Origin: an uncultured Pseudomonadota bacterium
Lineage (GTDB): Bacteria > Pseudomonadota > Gammaproteobacteria > Steroidobacterales > Steroidobacteraceae
Assembly: GCA_903868595.1 (NCBI GenBank)
Contig: CAIPVV010000050.1
Span: forward strand, 1 to 64,000
DNA length: 64,000 nt
Direction: 5' to 3'
Shown: piece after piece, positions 26,250 through 33,613 of the stretch
How the letters are laid out: the number at the start of each line of letters is the position of its first letter
Numbering within the stretch: the first letter of the stretch is position 1
Notes under the pieces: generated by a model
The model's input: only the letters and a program-made list of their open reading frames with translations
What the model was told of the DNA's origin: nothing
Database searches by the model: none
Program-made: the position numbers and the translations under genes

Positions 26250-27218
26250 ATGTCCGGCGTGTCAATGCGACAGATGCTGGAAGCGGGTGTCCATTTCGGA
26301 CACCAGACCCGCTTCTGGAACCCCAAGATGGCCCAGTACATCTTCGGCGAACGTAACAAGATCCATATCATCAACCTCGAGAAGACCCAGCCGATGTACG
26401 TGGAGGCTGCTGCCTTCGCGCGCGGCATTGTCGCCGACGGCGGCACGGTTCTTTTCGTCGGCACCAAGCGCTCCGCGCGCGACGCGGTGCAGAAGGAAGC
26501 GGTCCGCTGCGGCATGCCCTTCGTGAACCAGCGTTGGCCCGGCGGCATGCTGACCAACTTCAAGACGATCCGTCAGTCGATCAAGCGCCTGATGGAACTC
26601 AACGACCTGCAGACCACTGGTGCGCTGGACAAGCGCGGCAAGAAGGAAGCGCTGCAGCTGCGTCGCGAGATGGCCAAGCTCGAGAAGAGCCTGGGCGGTA
26701 TCAAGCACATGGGCTCGCTGCCGGACGCGCTGTTCGTCATCGACGTGGGCCACGAGAGCATCGCGCTGCAGGAAGCCAAGAAGCTGGGCATCCCGGTCAT
26801 CGCGGTGGTCGACACCAACTGCTCGCCGGACGGCGTTGATTACGTCATCCCGGGCAACGACGACGCCATGCGCGCCATCCACCTGTACGCCTCCGGCGTT
26901 GCCGACTCGGTGCTGGAGGGCAAGTCCGCCGGCCCGCAGGTCATGGTCAGCGAAGATGAGTTCGTTGAGCTCGACGAGAACGGCAACCCGCGTCGCCGTG
27001 CTGCCCGTGGTGCGCCGCGCCCGCGTGCGCAGGCCGCCGTGCGCCGCAAGCCGGCAGTGGAGGGCGCCGCTGCTGACGCCGCCGCCCCGGTTGAGATCAC
27101 CGAGGCGGAGCTGGATGAGCCGGGCGCCGACGTGAAGCCGCCGGTCGCCAAGGAAGCCGCCCCCCTGCGTCGCCGTCCCGCACCGGCCGCCGGCGCCCAG
27201 CGCCGTGGAGGTCGTTGA
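26250..27218 (+). CDS. rpsB: 30S ribosomal protein S2 with long C-terminal tail
   Basis: Structural protein of the small subunit, needed for S1 binding. Residues 1-240 are canonical S2 ([48 protein letters not shown]). The protein is 322 residues, about 80 more than E. coli S2: the extra tail (about 243-322) is rich in Ala, Pro and Arg with an acidic middle ([11 protein letters not shown]) and ends RRGGR, and is predicted to be disordered. The start ATG 26250 has AAGGAG at ideal distance. Its TGA overlaps the ATG of tsf by one base. Confidence 0.97.
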   Translation: MSGVSMRQMLEAGVHFGHQTRFWNPKMAQYIFGERNKIHIINLEKTQPMYVEAAAFARGIVADGGTVLFVGTKRSARDAVQKEAVRCGMPFVNQRWPGGMLTNFKTIRQSIKRLMELNDLQTTGALDKRGKKEALQLRREMAKLEKSLGGIKHMGSLPDALFVIDVGHESIALQEAKKLGIPVIAVVDTNCSPDGVDYVIPGNDDAMRAIHLYASGVADSVLEGKSAGPQVMVSEDEFVELDENGNPRRRAARGAPRPRAQAAVRRKPAVEGAAADAAAPVEITEAELDEPGADVKPPVAKEAAPLRRRPAPAAGAQRRGGR

Positions 27219-28117
27219 TGGCCGTTACCGCACAGGCCGTCGGCCAGCTGCGTGAACGCACTGGCGCGGGCATGATGGAATGCAAGCGCGCCCTGGTGGA
27301 AACCAACGGTGACCTGGACGCCGCCGCCGAGCTGATGCGCAAGCAGGGCCTGGCCAAGGCCGACAAGAAGGCATCGCGGGTCGCTGCCGAGGGCGTCATC
27401 GCCACGGCGGTGTCCGCCGATGGTAAGTCCAGCGTGATGGTGGAAGTGAACTGCGAGACGGACTTCGTCGCCCGGGGCGATGATTTCACCGGCTTCGCAG
27501 CCACGGTCGCCAAGCTCACGCTCGACAGCAAGGCCGCGGACATCGCGGCCGTGCTGGCCACCAAGACAGCCTCGGGCGAGACCGTGGATGACCTGCGCCG
27601 CACGCTGATCGCCAAGATCGGCGAGAACATCAGCGTTCGTCGCTTCGTGCGAGTGGAGACCTCTGGCTTCCTGGGGAGCTACCTGCACGGCACGCGCATC
27701 GGCACGCTGGTTGCGCTCGAGGGCGGCGATGCCACCCTCGCAAAGGACCTGGCGATGCATGTCGCTGCGGCCAACCCCACCTACCTCGCGGCCACCGACG
27801 TGCCGGCGGAGGACGTGGCGAAGGAGCGTGGCATCCGCGTCGAGATCTCGAAGAACGACGAGAAGAACAAGGGCAAGCCCGAGCAGGTCCTGGTCAAGAT
27901 CGTCGAGGGCGGCATCAACAAGTGGCTCAACGAGATCACCCTGCTGGGTCAGCCGTTCGTCAAGGACGACAAGATCTCGATCGAGAAGCTGCTGGCCAAG
28001 GCCTCGGCCAAGGTCACCCGCTTCGAGCGCCTGGAAGTGGGCGCGGGCATCGAGAAGAAGCAGGATGACTTCGTCGCAGAGGTCATGGCGCAAGCCAAAG
28101 GCAGCGGCGGTCGCTGA
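27218..28117 (+). CDS. tsf: Translation elongation factor Ts
   Basis: Nucleotide exchange factor for EF-Tu. The 299-residue product opens with the UBA-like helix bundle and the family signature LRERTGAGMMECKRAL, followed by NCETDFVARG and the dimerisation/core region (MHVAAANPTYL, QPFVKDDKIS). The start ATG shares its A with the rpsB stop (TGATG), and GGAGG is eight bases upstream, so it is coupled to rpsB. A strong terminator follows the stop codon. Confidence 0.98.
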   Translation: MAVTAQAVGQLRERTGAGMMECKRALVETNGDLDAAAELMRKQGLAKADKKASRVAAEGVIATAVSADGKSSVMVEVNCETDFVARGDDFTGFAATVAKLTLDSKAADIAAVLATKTASGETVDDLRRTLIAKIGENISVRRFVRVETSGFLGSYLHGTRIGTLVALEGGDATLAKDLAMHVAAANPTYLAATDVPAEDVAKERGIRVEISKNDEKNKGKPEQVLVKIVEGGINKWLNEITLLGQPFVKDDKISIEKLLAKASAKVTRFERLEVGAGIEKKQDDFVAEVMAQAKGSGGR

Positions 28118-28135
28118 AGTCTATCGAGACCATAC

Positions 28136-28162
28136 AAACCCCGCGCAGGCGGGGTTTTTTTT
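28136..28162 (+). terminator. Rho-independent terminator after tsf
   Basis: AACCCCGC (28137-28144) pairs perfectly with GCGGGGTT (28149-28156) around a GCAG loop and runs into eight T residues (28155-28162). It lies 19 bases past the tsf stop and 15 bases before pyrH, so it either ends the rpsB-tsf transcript or sets a ratio with read-through into pyrH. Confidence 0.92.
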
Positions 28163-28177
28163 AGGAGTACCGCACAC

Positions 28178-28894
28178 ATGAGCGCATCGCGATTCAAACG
28201 CATTCTCGTCAAGCTCTCAGGTGAGGCACTGCTCGGTGACGCCGAGTACGGTATTGACCCCGCAATGCTCCGGCGGGTGGCCCTGGAACTGCAGGAAGTC
28301 GTGGCCATGGGCGTGCAGGTGGCCGTGGTCATCGGCGGCGGCAACATCTTCCGTGGCGCGGGCCTGGCCCGAGCGGGCATGGATCGGGTCACGGCCGACC
28401 AGATGGGCATGCTGGCCACCGTCATGAACGCGCTGGCGATGCAGGATGCGATCGAGTCCATTGGTGCGCATGCGCGCGTGATGTCGGCCATCCGCATCAA
28501 CGAAGTGGCCGAGGAGTACATCCGTCGCCGCGCCGTGCGTCACCTGGAGAAGGGTCGCGTCGTGGTTTTCGCCGCCGGCACGGGCAATCCCTTCTTCACC
28601 ACGGACACGGCCGCCTCGCTGCGCGCCATAGAGATCGGTGCCGACATACTCATCAAGGCCACCAAGGTCAATGGTGTGTATTCGGACGATCCGGTGAAGA
28701 ATCCGGCGGCGACGCGTTACGAGACGCTGAGCTTCGACCGCGTGCTGGATGACCGCCTGTCCGTCATGGACGCCACGGCTATCGTCATGTGCCGCGACAA
28801 TCGTCTGCCGCTGCGCGTCTTCAACCTCGGCAACACCGGCGACCTGCCGCGTGTGGTTCGCGGCGAGGACGTCGGCACGCTGGTTACCAACTAG
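28178..28894 (+). CDS. pyrH: UMP kinase
   Basis: Phosphorylates UMP to UDP, the bacterial-specific step of pyrimidine nucleotide synthesis; a hexamer of the amino-acid-kinase family. The 238-residue product shows [23 protein letters not shown], the UMP-site [15 protein letters not shown] and [13 protein letters not shown], all specific to PyrH. AGGAG lies directly upstream. It begins the pyrH-frr-uppS-cdsA-dxr-rseP-bamA run; because a terminator precedes it, it may have its own promoter within the short gap or depend on read-through. Confidence 0.98.
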   Translation: MSASRFKRILVKLSGEALLGDAEYGIDPAMLRRVALELQEVVAMGVQVAVVIGGGNIFRGAGLARAGMDRVTADQMGMLATVMNALAMQDAIESIGAHARVMSAIRINEVAEEYIRRRAVRHLEKGRVVVFAAGTGNPFFTTDTAASLRAIEIGADILIKATKVNGVYSDDPVKNPAATRYETLSFDRVLDDRLSVMDATAIVMCRDNRLPLRVFNLGNTGDLPRVVRGEDVGTLVTN

Positions 28895-28919
28895 TCAAGT
28901 ATCGGGAGAGAACAACGCC

Positions 28920-29477
28920 ATGCTCGATGATATCAAGAAGGACGCCACGACGCGGATGACCAAGTGCATCCAGATGTTTCAGGCCGATCTCAAGAAGCTG
29001 CGCACGGGGCGTGCCCATCCGAGCCTCGTCGACCACCTGAAGGTCGACTTCTACGGCAGCGAGAGCCCGCTCTCGCAGGTCGCCAACATCGCGATCGAGG
29101 ACGCCCGCACGATCGTCGTGACCCCCTGGGACAAGACGATGGTGCCGGCCATCGAGAAGGCGATCCACAAGTCCGACCTGCACCTCTCGCCGATGACGGC
29201 CGGGGCGGTGATCCGCATCCCGCTGCCGCCGCTGACCGAGGAGCGCCGCCGCGACATCCTGAAGGTCGTCCGGCACGATGCCGAGAACGCCAAGGTCGCG
29301 GTGCGCAACGTGCGCCGCGACGTGCTTGGCGACGTGAAGGAAGCGCTCAAGGAGAAGCTCATCTCCCAGGACGATGAGCGGCGCGCGCAGGATGACATCC
29401 AGAAGCTGACCGACCGTTTCACGGGCGAGGTCGACCAAGTGCTTGCGGCGAAGGAAAAAGAGATCCTGCAGGTCTGA
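28920..29477 (+). CDS. frr: Ribosome recycling factor
   Basis: Splits post-termination ribosomes with EF-G. The 185-residue product is a standard-length RRF: MLDDIKKDATTRM at the N-terminus, LRTGRAHPSLVD, the hinge and domain II (DFYGSESPLSQVANI; TVT-type strand IVVTPWDKT) and the C-terminal long helices (LTEERRRDILKVV). The ATG at 28920 has GGGAGAG upstream. It lies 25 bases downstream of pyrH and five bases upstream of uppS, a conserved order. Confidence 0.98.
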   Translation: MLDDIKKDATTRMTKCIQMFQADLKKLRTGRAHPSLVDHLKVDFYGSESPLSQVANIAIEDARTIVVTPWDKTMVPAIEKAIHKSDLHLSPMTAGAVIRIPLPPLTEERRRDILKVVRHDAENAKVAVRNVRRDVLGDVKEALKEKLISQDDERRAQDDIQKLTDRFTGEVDQVLAAKEKEILQV

Positions 29478-29482
29478 ATGGG

Positions 29483-30208
29483 ATGACACTCCCGCGGCAC
29501 GTGGCGATCATCATGGACGGCAACGGACGCTGGGCGCGGGAGCGCGGCCAGTTGCGCACGGCCGGCCATAAGGCCGGCGTGGTCCCGGTGCGCATGTGCA
29601 TCGAGGAGTGCGCGCGCCGCCGCGTGGAGGCCCTGACCCTGTTCGCGTTCAGCAGCGAGAACTGGATGCGCCCCTCCGACGAGGTCGGCAGCCTCATGGG
29701 GCTGTTCATGGACGCGCTGGATCGGGAGGTCGAGGAGCTGCACGCCCATGGCGTGCGGCTGCGTTTCATCGGGGAGCGGCATGCGCTGTCGGTCCGCCTG
29801 CAGTCTCGCGTCGCGGCGGTGGAGGAGCGCACGGCCGCCAATTCCGGCCTCAAGCTGCAGATCGCCGTCAGCTACGGCGGGCGCTGGGACATCCTCGCGG
29901 CCACGCGCGCGCTGGCCGCGCGCTGCGCCAGCGGGGAGCTGCGCCCGGCGGACATCAACGAGTCGTTGTTCGCCCATGCGCTGGCGCTCGGCGAGCTGCC
30001 GGATCCGGACCTGTTCATCCGCACGGGCGGGGAGCGGCGCATCAGCAATTTCCTGCTGTGGAACATGGCCTACACGGAATTGTATTTCACCGACACGCTG
30101 TGGCCGGACTTCGACGTCGCGGGACTGGAGGCGGCGCTGCAGTACTTCGGGCAGCGCGAGCGGCGCTTCGGCCTGACGGGTGAGCAGGTCGCGGGGCAGG
30201 ACTCATGA
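29483..30208 (+). CDS. uppS: Isoprenyl transferase (undecaprenyl diphosphate synthase)
   Basis: Cis-prenyltransferase that extends farnesyl diphosphate with isopentenyl units to the C55 carrier used for peptidoglycan and O-antigen. The 241-residue product has HVAIIMDGNGRWA with catalytic Asp, the GHKAG motif, FAFSSENWMRP and the C-terminal DLFIRTGGERRISNFLLW and YTELYFTDTLWPDF. The stop overlaps the cdsA start by four bases (ATGA), so the genes are translationally coupled. Confidence 0.97.
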   Translation: MTLPRHVAIIMDGNGRWARERGQLRTAGHKAGVVPVRMCIEECARRRVEALTLFAFSSENWMRPSDEVGSLMGLFMDALDREVEELHAHGVRLRFIGERHALSVRLQSRVAAVEERTAANSGLKLQIAVSYGGRWDILAATRALAARCASGELRPADINESLFAHALALGELPDPDLFIRTGGERRISNFLLWNMAYTELYFTDTLWPDFDVAGLEAALQYFGQRERRFGLTGEQVAGQDS

Positions 30209-31017
30209 AGGGCACCGCACTGCGGGTGCTCAGCGGGGTATTGCTGGGCGCGGCGCTGCTGGGGATCATCGTGCTGGCCCCGCCGCAGTGGACCCATGTC
30301 CTGTTGGTCGTGGCGATCGGCGTGGCGGCCTGGGAGTGGAGCGGTTTTCTGCGCCTGACCGCCGTCCTGCCGCGCGCCCTGTACGTGTTGCTCACGCTGG
30401 GCTTGCTGGGCTTCGCGTGGCGTTTTGCAGCGCAGCCCGGCGGGCTCACCCTGCTGCTGGGCGTGGCGGCGGCCTGGTGGGTCGTGGCGCTGGCCTGGAT
30501 CCACTGGGCACCCCATGACGTGAATCGCCTGCGCGCGGTCGCCGCCGGGTGGCTCACGCTGGTGCCGGCGGGCGTGGCGTTGCTGTGGCTGCACGATGAC
30601 CCGGTGCGCGGCGTGCGGTGGCTGCTGTTTACCTTCTTCCTCGTCTGGGCTGCCGATACCGGCGCCTATTTTGCCGGGCGCAAGTTCGGGCGCCACAAGC
30701 TGGCCCCGGAAGTCTCCCCGGGCAAGACCTGGGAGGGCGCGGCCGGCGGGCTGGTGCTGGTGGCGCTGCTGGCCTTTGTCGCGGCGGGCACCCTGGGCCA
30801 GCCGCCGGTGAGTTTCATGCTGCTGTGCCTGGTGGTGGCGGCGTTCTCCATCGTGGGGGACCTGTCGGAGAGCCTGTTCAAGCGCATTGCCGGCCTGAAG
30901 GACAGCGGCCACCTGATCCCCGGCCACGGCGGGCTGCTGGACCGCATCGACAGCATCACGGCCGCGGCCCCGCTGTTGCTGCTGGGCCGGGTGCTGCTGG
31001 AAGGCCTGCCCGGATGA
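30205..31017 (+). CDS. cdsA: Phosphatidate cytidylyltransferase
   Basis: Integral membrane enzyme that makes CDP-diacylglycerol from phosphatidic acid and CTP for all phospholipids. The 270-residue product has seven or so hydrophobic helices and the family signature near the C-terminus: SIVGDLSESLFKR followed by DSGHLIPGHGGLLDRIDS, with the metal-binding Asp residues. GRKFGRHKLAPEVSPGKTWEG is also typical. It overlaps uppS and dxr by four bases each. Confidence 0.97.
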   Translation: MKGTALRVLSGVLLGAALLGIIVLAPPQWTHVLLVVAIGVAAWEWSGFLRLTAVLPRALYVLLTLGLLGFAWRFAAQPGGLTLLLGVAAAWWVVALAWIHWAPHDVNRLRAVAAGWLTLVPAGVALLWLHDDPVRGVRWLLFTFFLVWAADTGAYFAGRKFGRHKLAPEVSPGKTWEGAAGGLVLVALLAFVAAGTLGQPPVSFMLLCLVVAAFSIVGDLSESLFKRIAGLKDSGHLIPGHGGLLDRIDSITAAAPLLLLGRVLLEGLPG

Positions 31018-32213
31018 TCGGCGTCGCGGTACTGGGCTCCACCGGCAGCATTGGCGAGAGCACGCTGGACGTGCTGGCACGCCACCCGGGGCAGTTTCGC
31101 CTCGTGGCCCTGGCCGCGGGCCGCAACGTGGAACGCCTGGCCGCCCAGTGCCTGCGCTTCAAGCCCGACTATGCGTCCCTGACGGATCCGGCCCACGCGG
31201 ATGACCTGGCCCGCCGGCTGGCCGGCGCGGGCCTGCCGACGCAGGTCCTCAGCGGACCTGAGAGCCTGGAGTACATCGCCCGCCTGCCGTCGGCCCCGTA
31301 CGTGATGGCCGCGGTGGTGGGGGCGGCGGGCCTGGCCTCCACGCTGGCGGCCGCACGCGCCGGCAAGCGCCTGCTGCTCGCGAACAAGGAGTCGCTGGTC
31401 ATGGCTTCCGAACTGGTCCTGGGGGCCGTGCGGGAGGGCGGGGCGACGCTGATCCCGATCGACAGCGAGCACAATGCGATCTTCCAGTGCCTGCCCGGCG
31501 ACGCCGTCGTCGGCAGCCAACCCAAGGGCGTGCGCCGCCTGTTGCTGACCGCCTCCGGCGGGCCCTTCCGGGACTTTGGGGGCGACCTTCGCGAGGTGAC
31601 CCCGGAGCAGGCCTGCGCCCACCCGAACTGGGTCATGGGCCGCAAGATCTCGGTGGATTCGGCCACCCTGATGAACAAGGGGCTGGAGCTCATCGAGGCC
31701 TGCGCGCTGTTCGGGCTGCCCCCGGAGCGGGTGGAGATCCTGATCCACCCGCAGAGCGTCATCCACTCGATGGTGGAATACCTGGACGGCTCGGTCCTGG
31801 CCCAGCTGGGCTCCCCCGACATGCGGACCCCCATCGCCCAGGCACTGGCGTGGCCGCAGCGCTTCGAGGCCGGTGTACAATCCCTAGACTTCGTCAGCCT
31901 CGGCCGGCTGGATTTCCGCAGTCCCGATCCGCAGCGCTTCCCGTGCCTGCGGCTGGCGACCGAGGCGATTCGGGCCGGCGGTACGGCGCCGGCGATCCTG
32001 AACGCAGCCAACGAGGTTGCGGTGCAGGCGTTTCTCGACAAGCGGTTGAACTTTCTGGACATAGCGGCAGTCATTGAATCAGTGATGAATACGGTCAACG
32101 CCGGTACTGCGACGGATCTCGCCGCGATACTCGGTGCAGACCAGCTCGCGCGTCTTTCCGCTGGAGTTGAGGTGGAGCGCCGCGCCCACGCCGTTCGGAG
32201 TCCGGGCGCATGA
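31014..32213 (+). CDS. dxr: 1-deoxy-D-xylulose 5-phosphate reductoisomerase
   Basis: NADPH-dependent second step of the MEP isoprenoid pathway, making 2-C-methyl-D-erythritol 4-phosphate. The 399-residue product shows the nucleotide-binding VLGSTGSIGEST, ANKESLVMA, the metal-binding DSEHNAIFQCL, the flexible-loop region WVMGRKISVDSATLMNKGLELIEA in overlapping pieces, and HPQSVIHSMVE. ATG 31014 overlaps the cdsA stop (ATGA). ispD and ispF, later steps of the same pathway, are 19 kb downstream. The end overlaps rseP by four bases. Confidence 0.98.
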   Translation: MIGVAVLGSTGSIGESTLDVLARHPGQFRLVALAAGRNVERLAAQCLRFKPDYASLTDPAHADDLARRLAGAGLPTQVLSGPESLEYIARLPSAPYVMAAVVGAAGLASTLAAARAGKRLLLANKESLVMASELVLGAVREGGATLIPIDSEHNAIFQCLPGDAVVGSQPKGVRRLLLTASGGPFRDFGGDLREVTPEQACAHPNWVMGRKISVDSATLMNKGLELIEACALFGLPPERVEILIHPQSVIHSMVEYLDGSVLAQLGSPDMRTPIAQALAWPQRFEAGVQSLDFVSLGRLDFRSPDPQRFPCLRLATEAIRAGGTAPAILNAANEVAVQAFLDKRLNFLDIAAVIESVMNTVNAGTATDLAAILGADQLARLSAGVEVERRAHAVRSPGA

Positions 32214-33586
32214 ACCTCTCTTGGCAACACCTGCTGGCCTTCCTGGTCGCGATCAGCGTGCTGGTCACCGTGCACGAGTTCGGCCACTTCTGGGTCGCGC
32301 GTCGATTGGGCTTCAAGGTGCTGCGTTTCTCCGTGGGCTTCGGCAAGCCGTTGCTGCGCCACGTGGGCCGCGTTGACCAGACCGAGTTCGTGCTGGCGGC
32401 CATTCCGCTGGGCGGCTACGTGAAGATGCTCGATGAGCGCGAGGGCGACGTGCCCGAGCACGAGCGGCACCGCGCCTTCACGCGCCGCCCGCACTGGCAG
32501 CGCATCCTGGTGCTGCTGGCCGGTCCCGCCGCCAATATCCTCTTTGCGATCCTGCTGCTGGCCGGCATGACCCTGGTCAACGGCATCACCGAGGTGCGCG
32601 CGGTGGTCGGCGACGTGCTGGTCGGATCGCCGGCAGCGCAGGCGGGCCTGCGCAGCGGCGACACCATCGCGAGCCTGGACGGCAAGGCCGTCGCCGGGCA
32701 GCGCGACGTGGTCTTCGGCATGCTGGATGGCATGACCGGCGACGGGCGCGTGGCCTTGAGCGTGGTGGACGCGCACGGTGCCAAGAAGGATCTGGTGCTG
32801 GAGGTGCGCGACCCGCAGGCGCGCCGCAAGCTGACCGAGCCGGAGGCCCTGTTCCGTGGCCTGGGCTTTGGGTTCTGGCAGCCGCCGCTGCCGGCCCGCA
32901 TCGGCGTCGTGGAGGCCGGTGGCCCCGCCGCCGTGGCGGGCCTGAAGAGCGGCGATGAAATTACTGCGCTCAACGGCGAGCCGGTGGCGGACTTCCAGGG
33001 CCTGCGCCAGCGCATCGAGGCGCATCCTGGCGACAGCATCGTGCTGGCCTACCGCCGCGCGGGTGTCGAGGGCAGCGCCCGCGTACAGGTCGCGGCGGAG
33101 GCGCTCTCCGGTCGCAAGGTCGGTCGCATCCACGTGGCACCGCTGGCCTCGGCGCGCTATCCGGAATCCATGCTGGTGCATACCCGTCCAGGCCCGCTGG
33201 AAGCCGTGGCGCGGGGCAGCGAGGACGCCTGGGACATGACCGCGCTGCAGGCGCGGATCTTCTGGCGGATGCTGCGCGGGCAGGTCTCGCTCAAGAATCT
33301 CAGCGGCCCGCTGACGATTGCCGAGTACGCGGGTGATTCGGCCTCGGCCGGCCCGGGTGCTTTCATCGGATTCCTGGTGCTCATCAGCCTGAGCCTGGGT
33401 TTCCTTAATCTGCTGCCCATCCCGATTCTGGATGGCGGCCAAGTGGTCTACCAGCTCCTGGAATGGGTAAAAGGTAGCCCCCTGTCGGAACGCGTGCAGG
33501 CACTGGGTCAACAGGCCGGCATTGCGTTACTAGTTCTTCTCATGGGCGTCGCGCTGTTCAATGACATCGCGCGGCAGTTTGGCTAA
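32210..33586 (+). CDS. rseP: Site-2 zinc metalloprotease RseP
   Basis: Inner-membrane intramembrane protease that cleaves RseA to release sigma-E and removes signal-peptide remnants. The 458-residue product has the zinc motif HEFGH at 22-26 in the first helix, the NLLPIPILDGG segment with Asp408 completing the site, and two tandem PDZ domains between (about 115-305). It begins directly on the dxr stop (ATGA overlap) and is 27 bases upstream of bamA, the usual order in gammaproteobacteria. Confidence 0.97.
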   Translation: MNLSWQHLLAFLVAISVLVTVHEFGHFWVARRLGFKVLRFSVGFGKPLLRHVGRVDQTEFVLAAIPLGGYVKMLDEREGDVPEHERHRAFTRRPHWQRILVLLAGPAANILFAILLLAGMTLVNGITEVRAVVGDVLVGSPAAQAGLRSGDTIASLDGKAVAGQRDVVFGMLDGMTGDGRVALSVVDAHGAKKDLVLEVRDPQARRKLTEPEALFRGLGFGFWQPPLPARIGVVEAGGPAAVAGLKSGDEITALNGEPVADFQGLRQRIEAHPGDSIVLAYRRAGVEGSARVQVAAEALSGRKVGRIHVAPLASARYPESMLVHTRPGPLEAVARGSEDAWDMTALQARIFWRMLRGQVSLKNLSGPLTIAEYAGDSASAGPGAFIGFLVLISLSLGFLNLLPIPILDGGQVVYQLLEWVKGSPLSERVQALGQQAGIALLVLLMGVALFNDIARQFG

Positions 33587-33613
33587 CGCCCCCTTACTCA
33601 CGGCGGTCATGTA

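Noticed and set aside
32048-32076. Sigma-E-like promoter (GAACTT, 17 bases, TCATT) inside dxr before rseP
   Set aside because: The -10 match is poor and the GAACTT arises from conserved dxr codons (Leu-Asn-Phe); suggestive only because rseP-bamA-skp are sigma-E targets elsewhere.
33487-33512. GGAAC...TCAA resembling a sigma-E promoter for bamA within rseP
   Set aside because: Spacing is about two bases short and the GGAAC comes from a conserved Ser-Glu-Arg segment.
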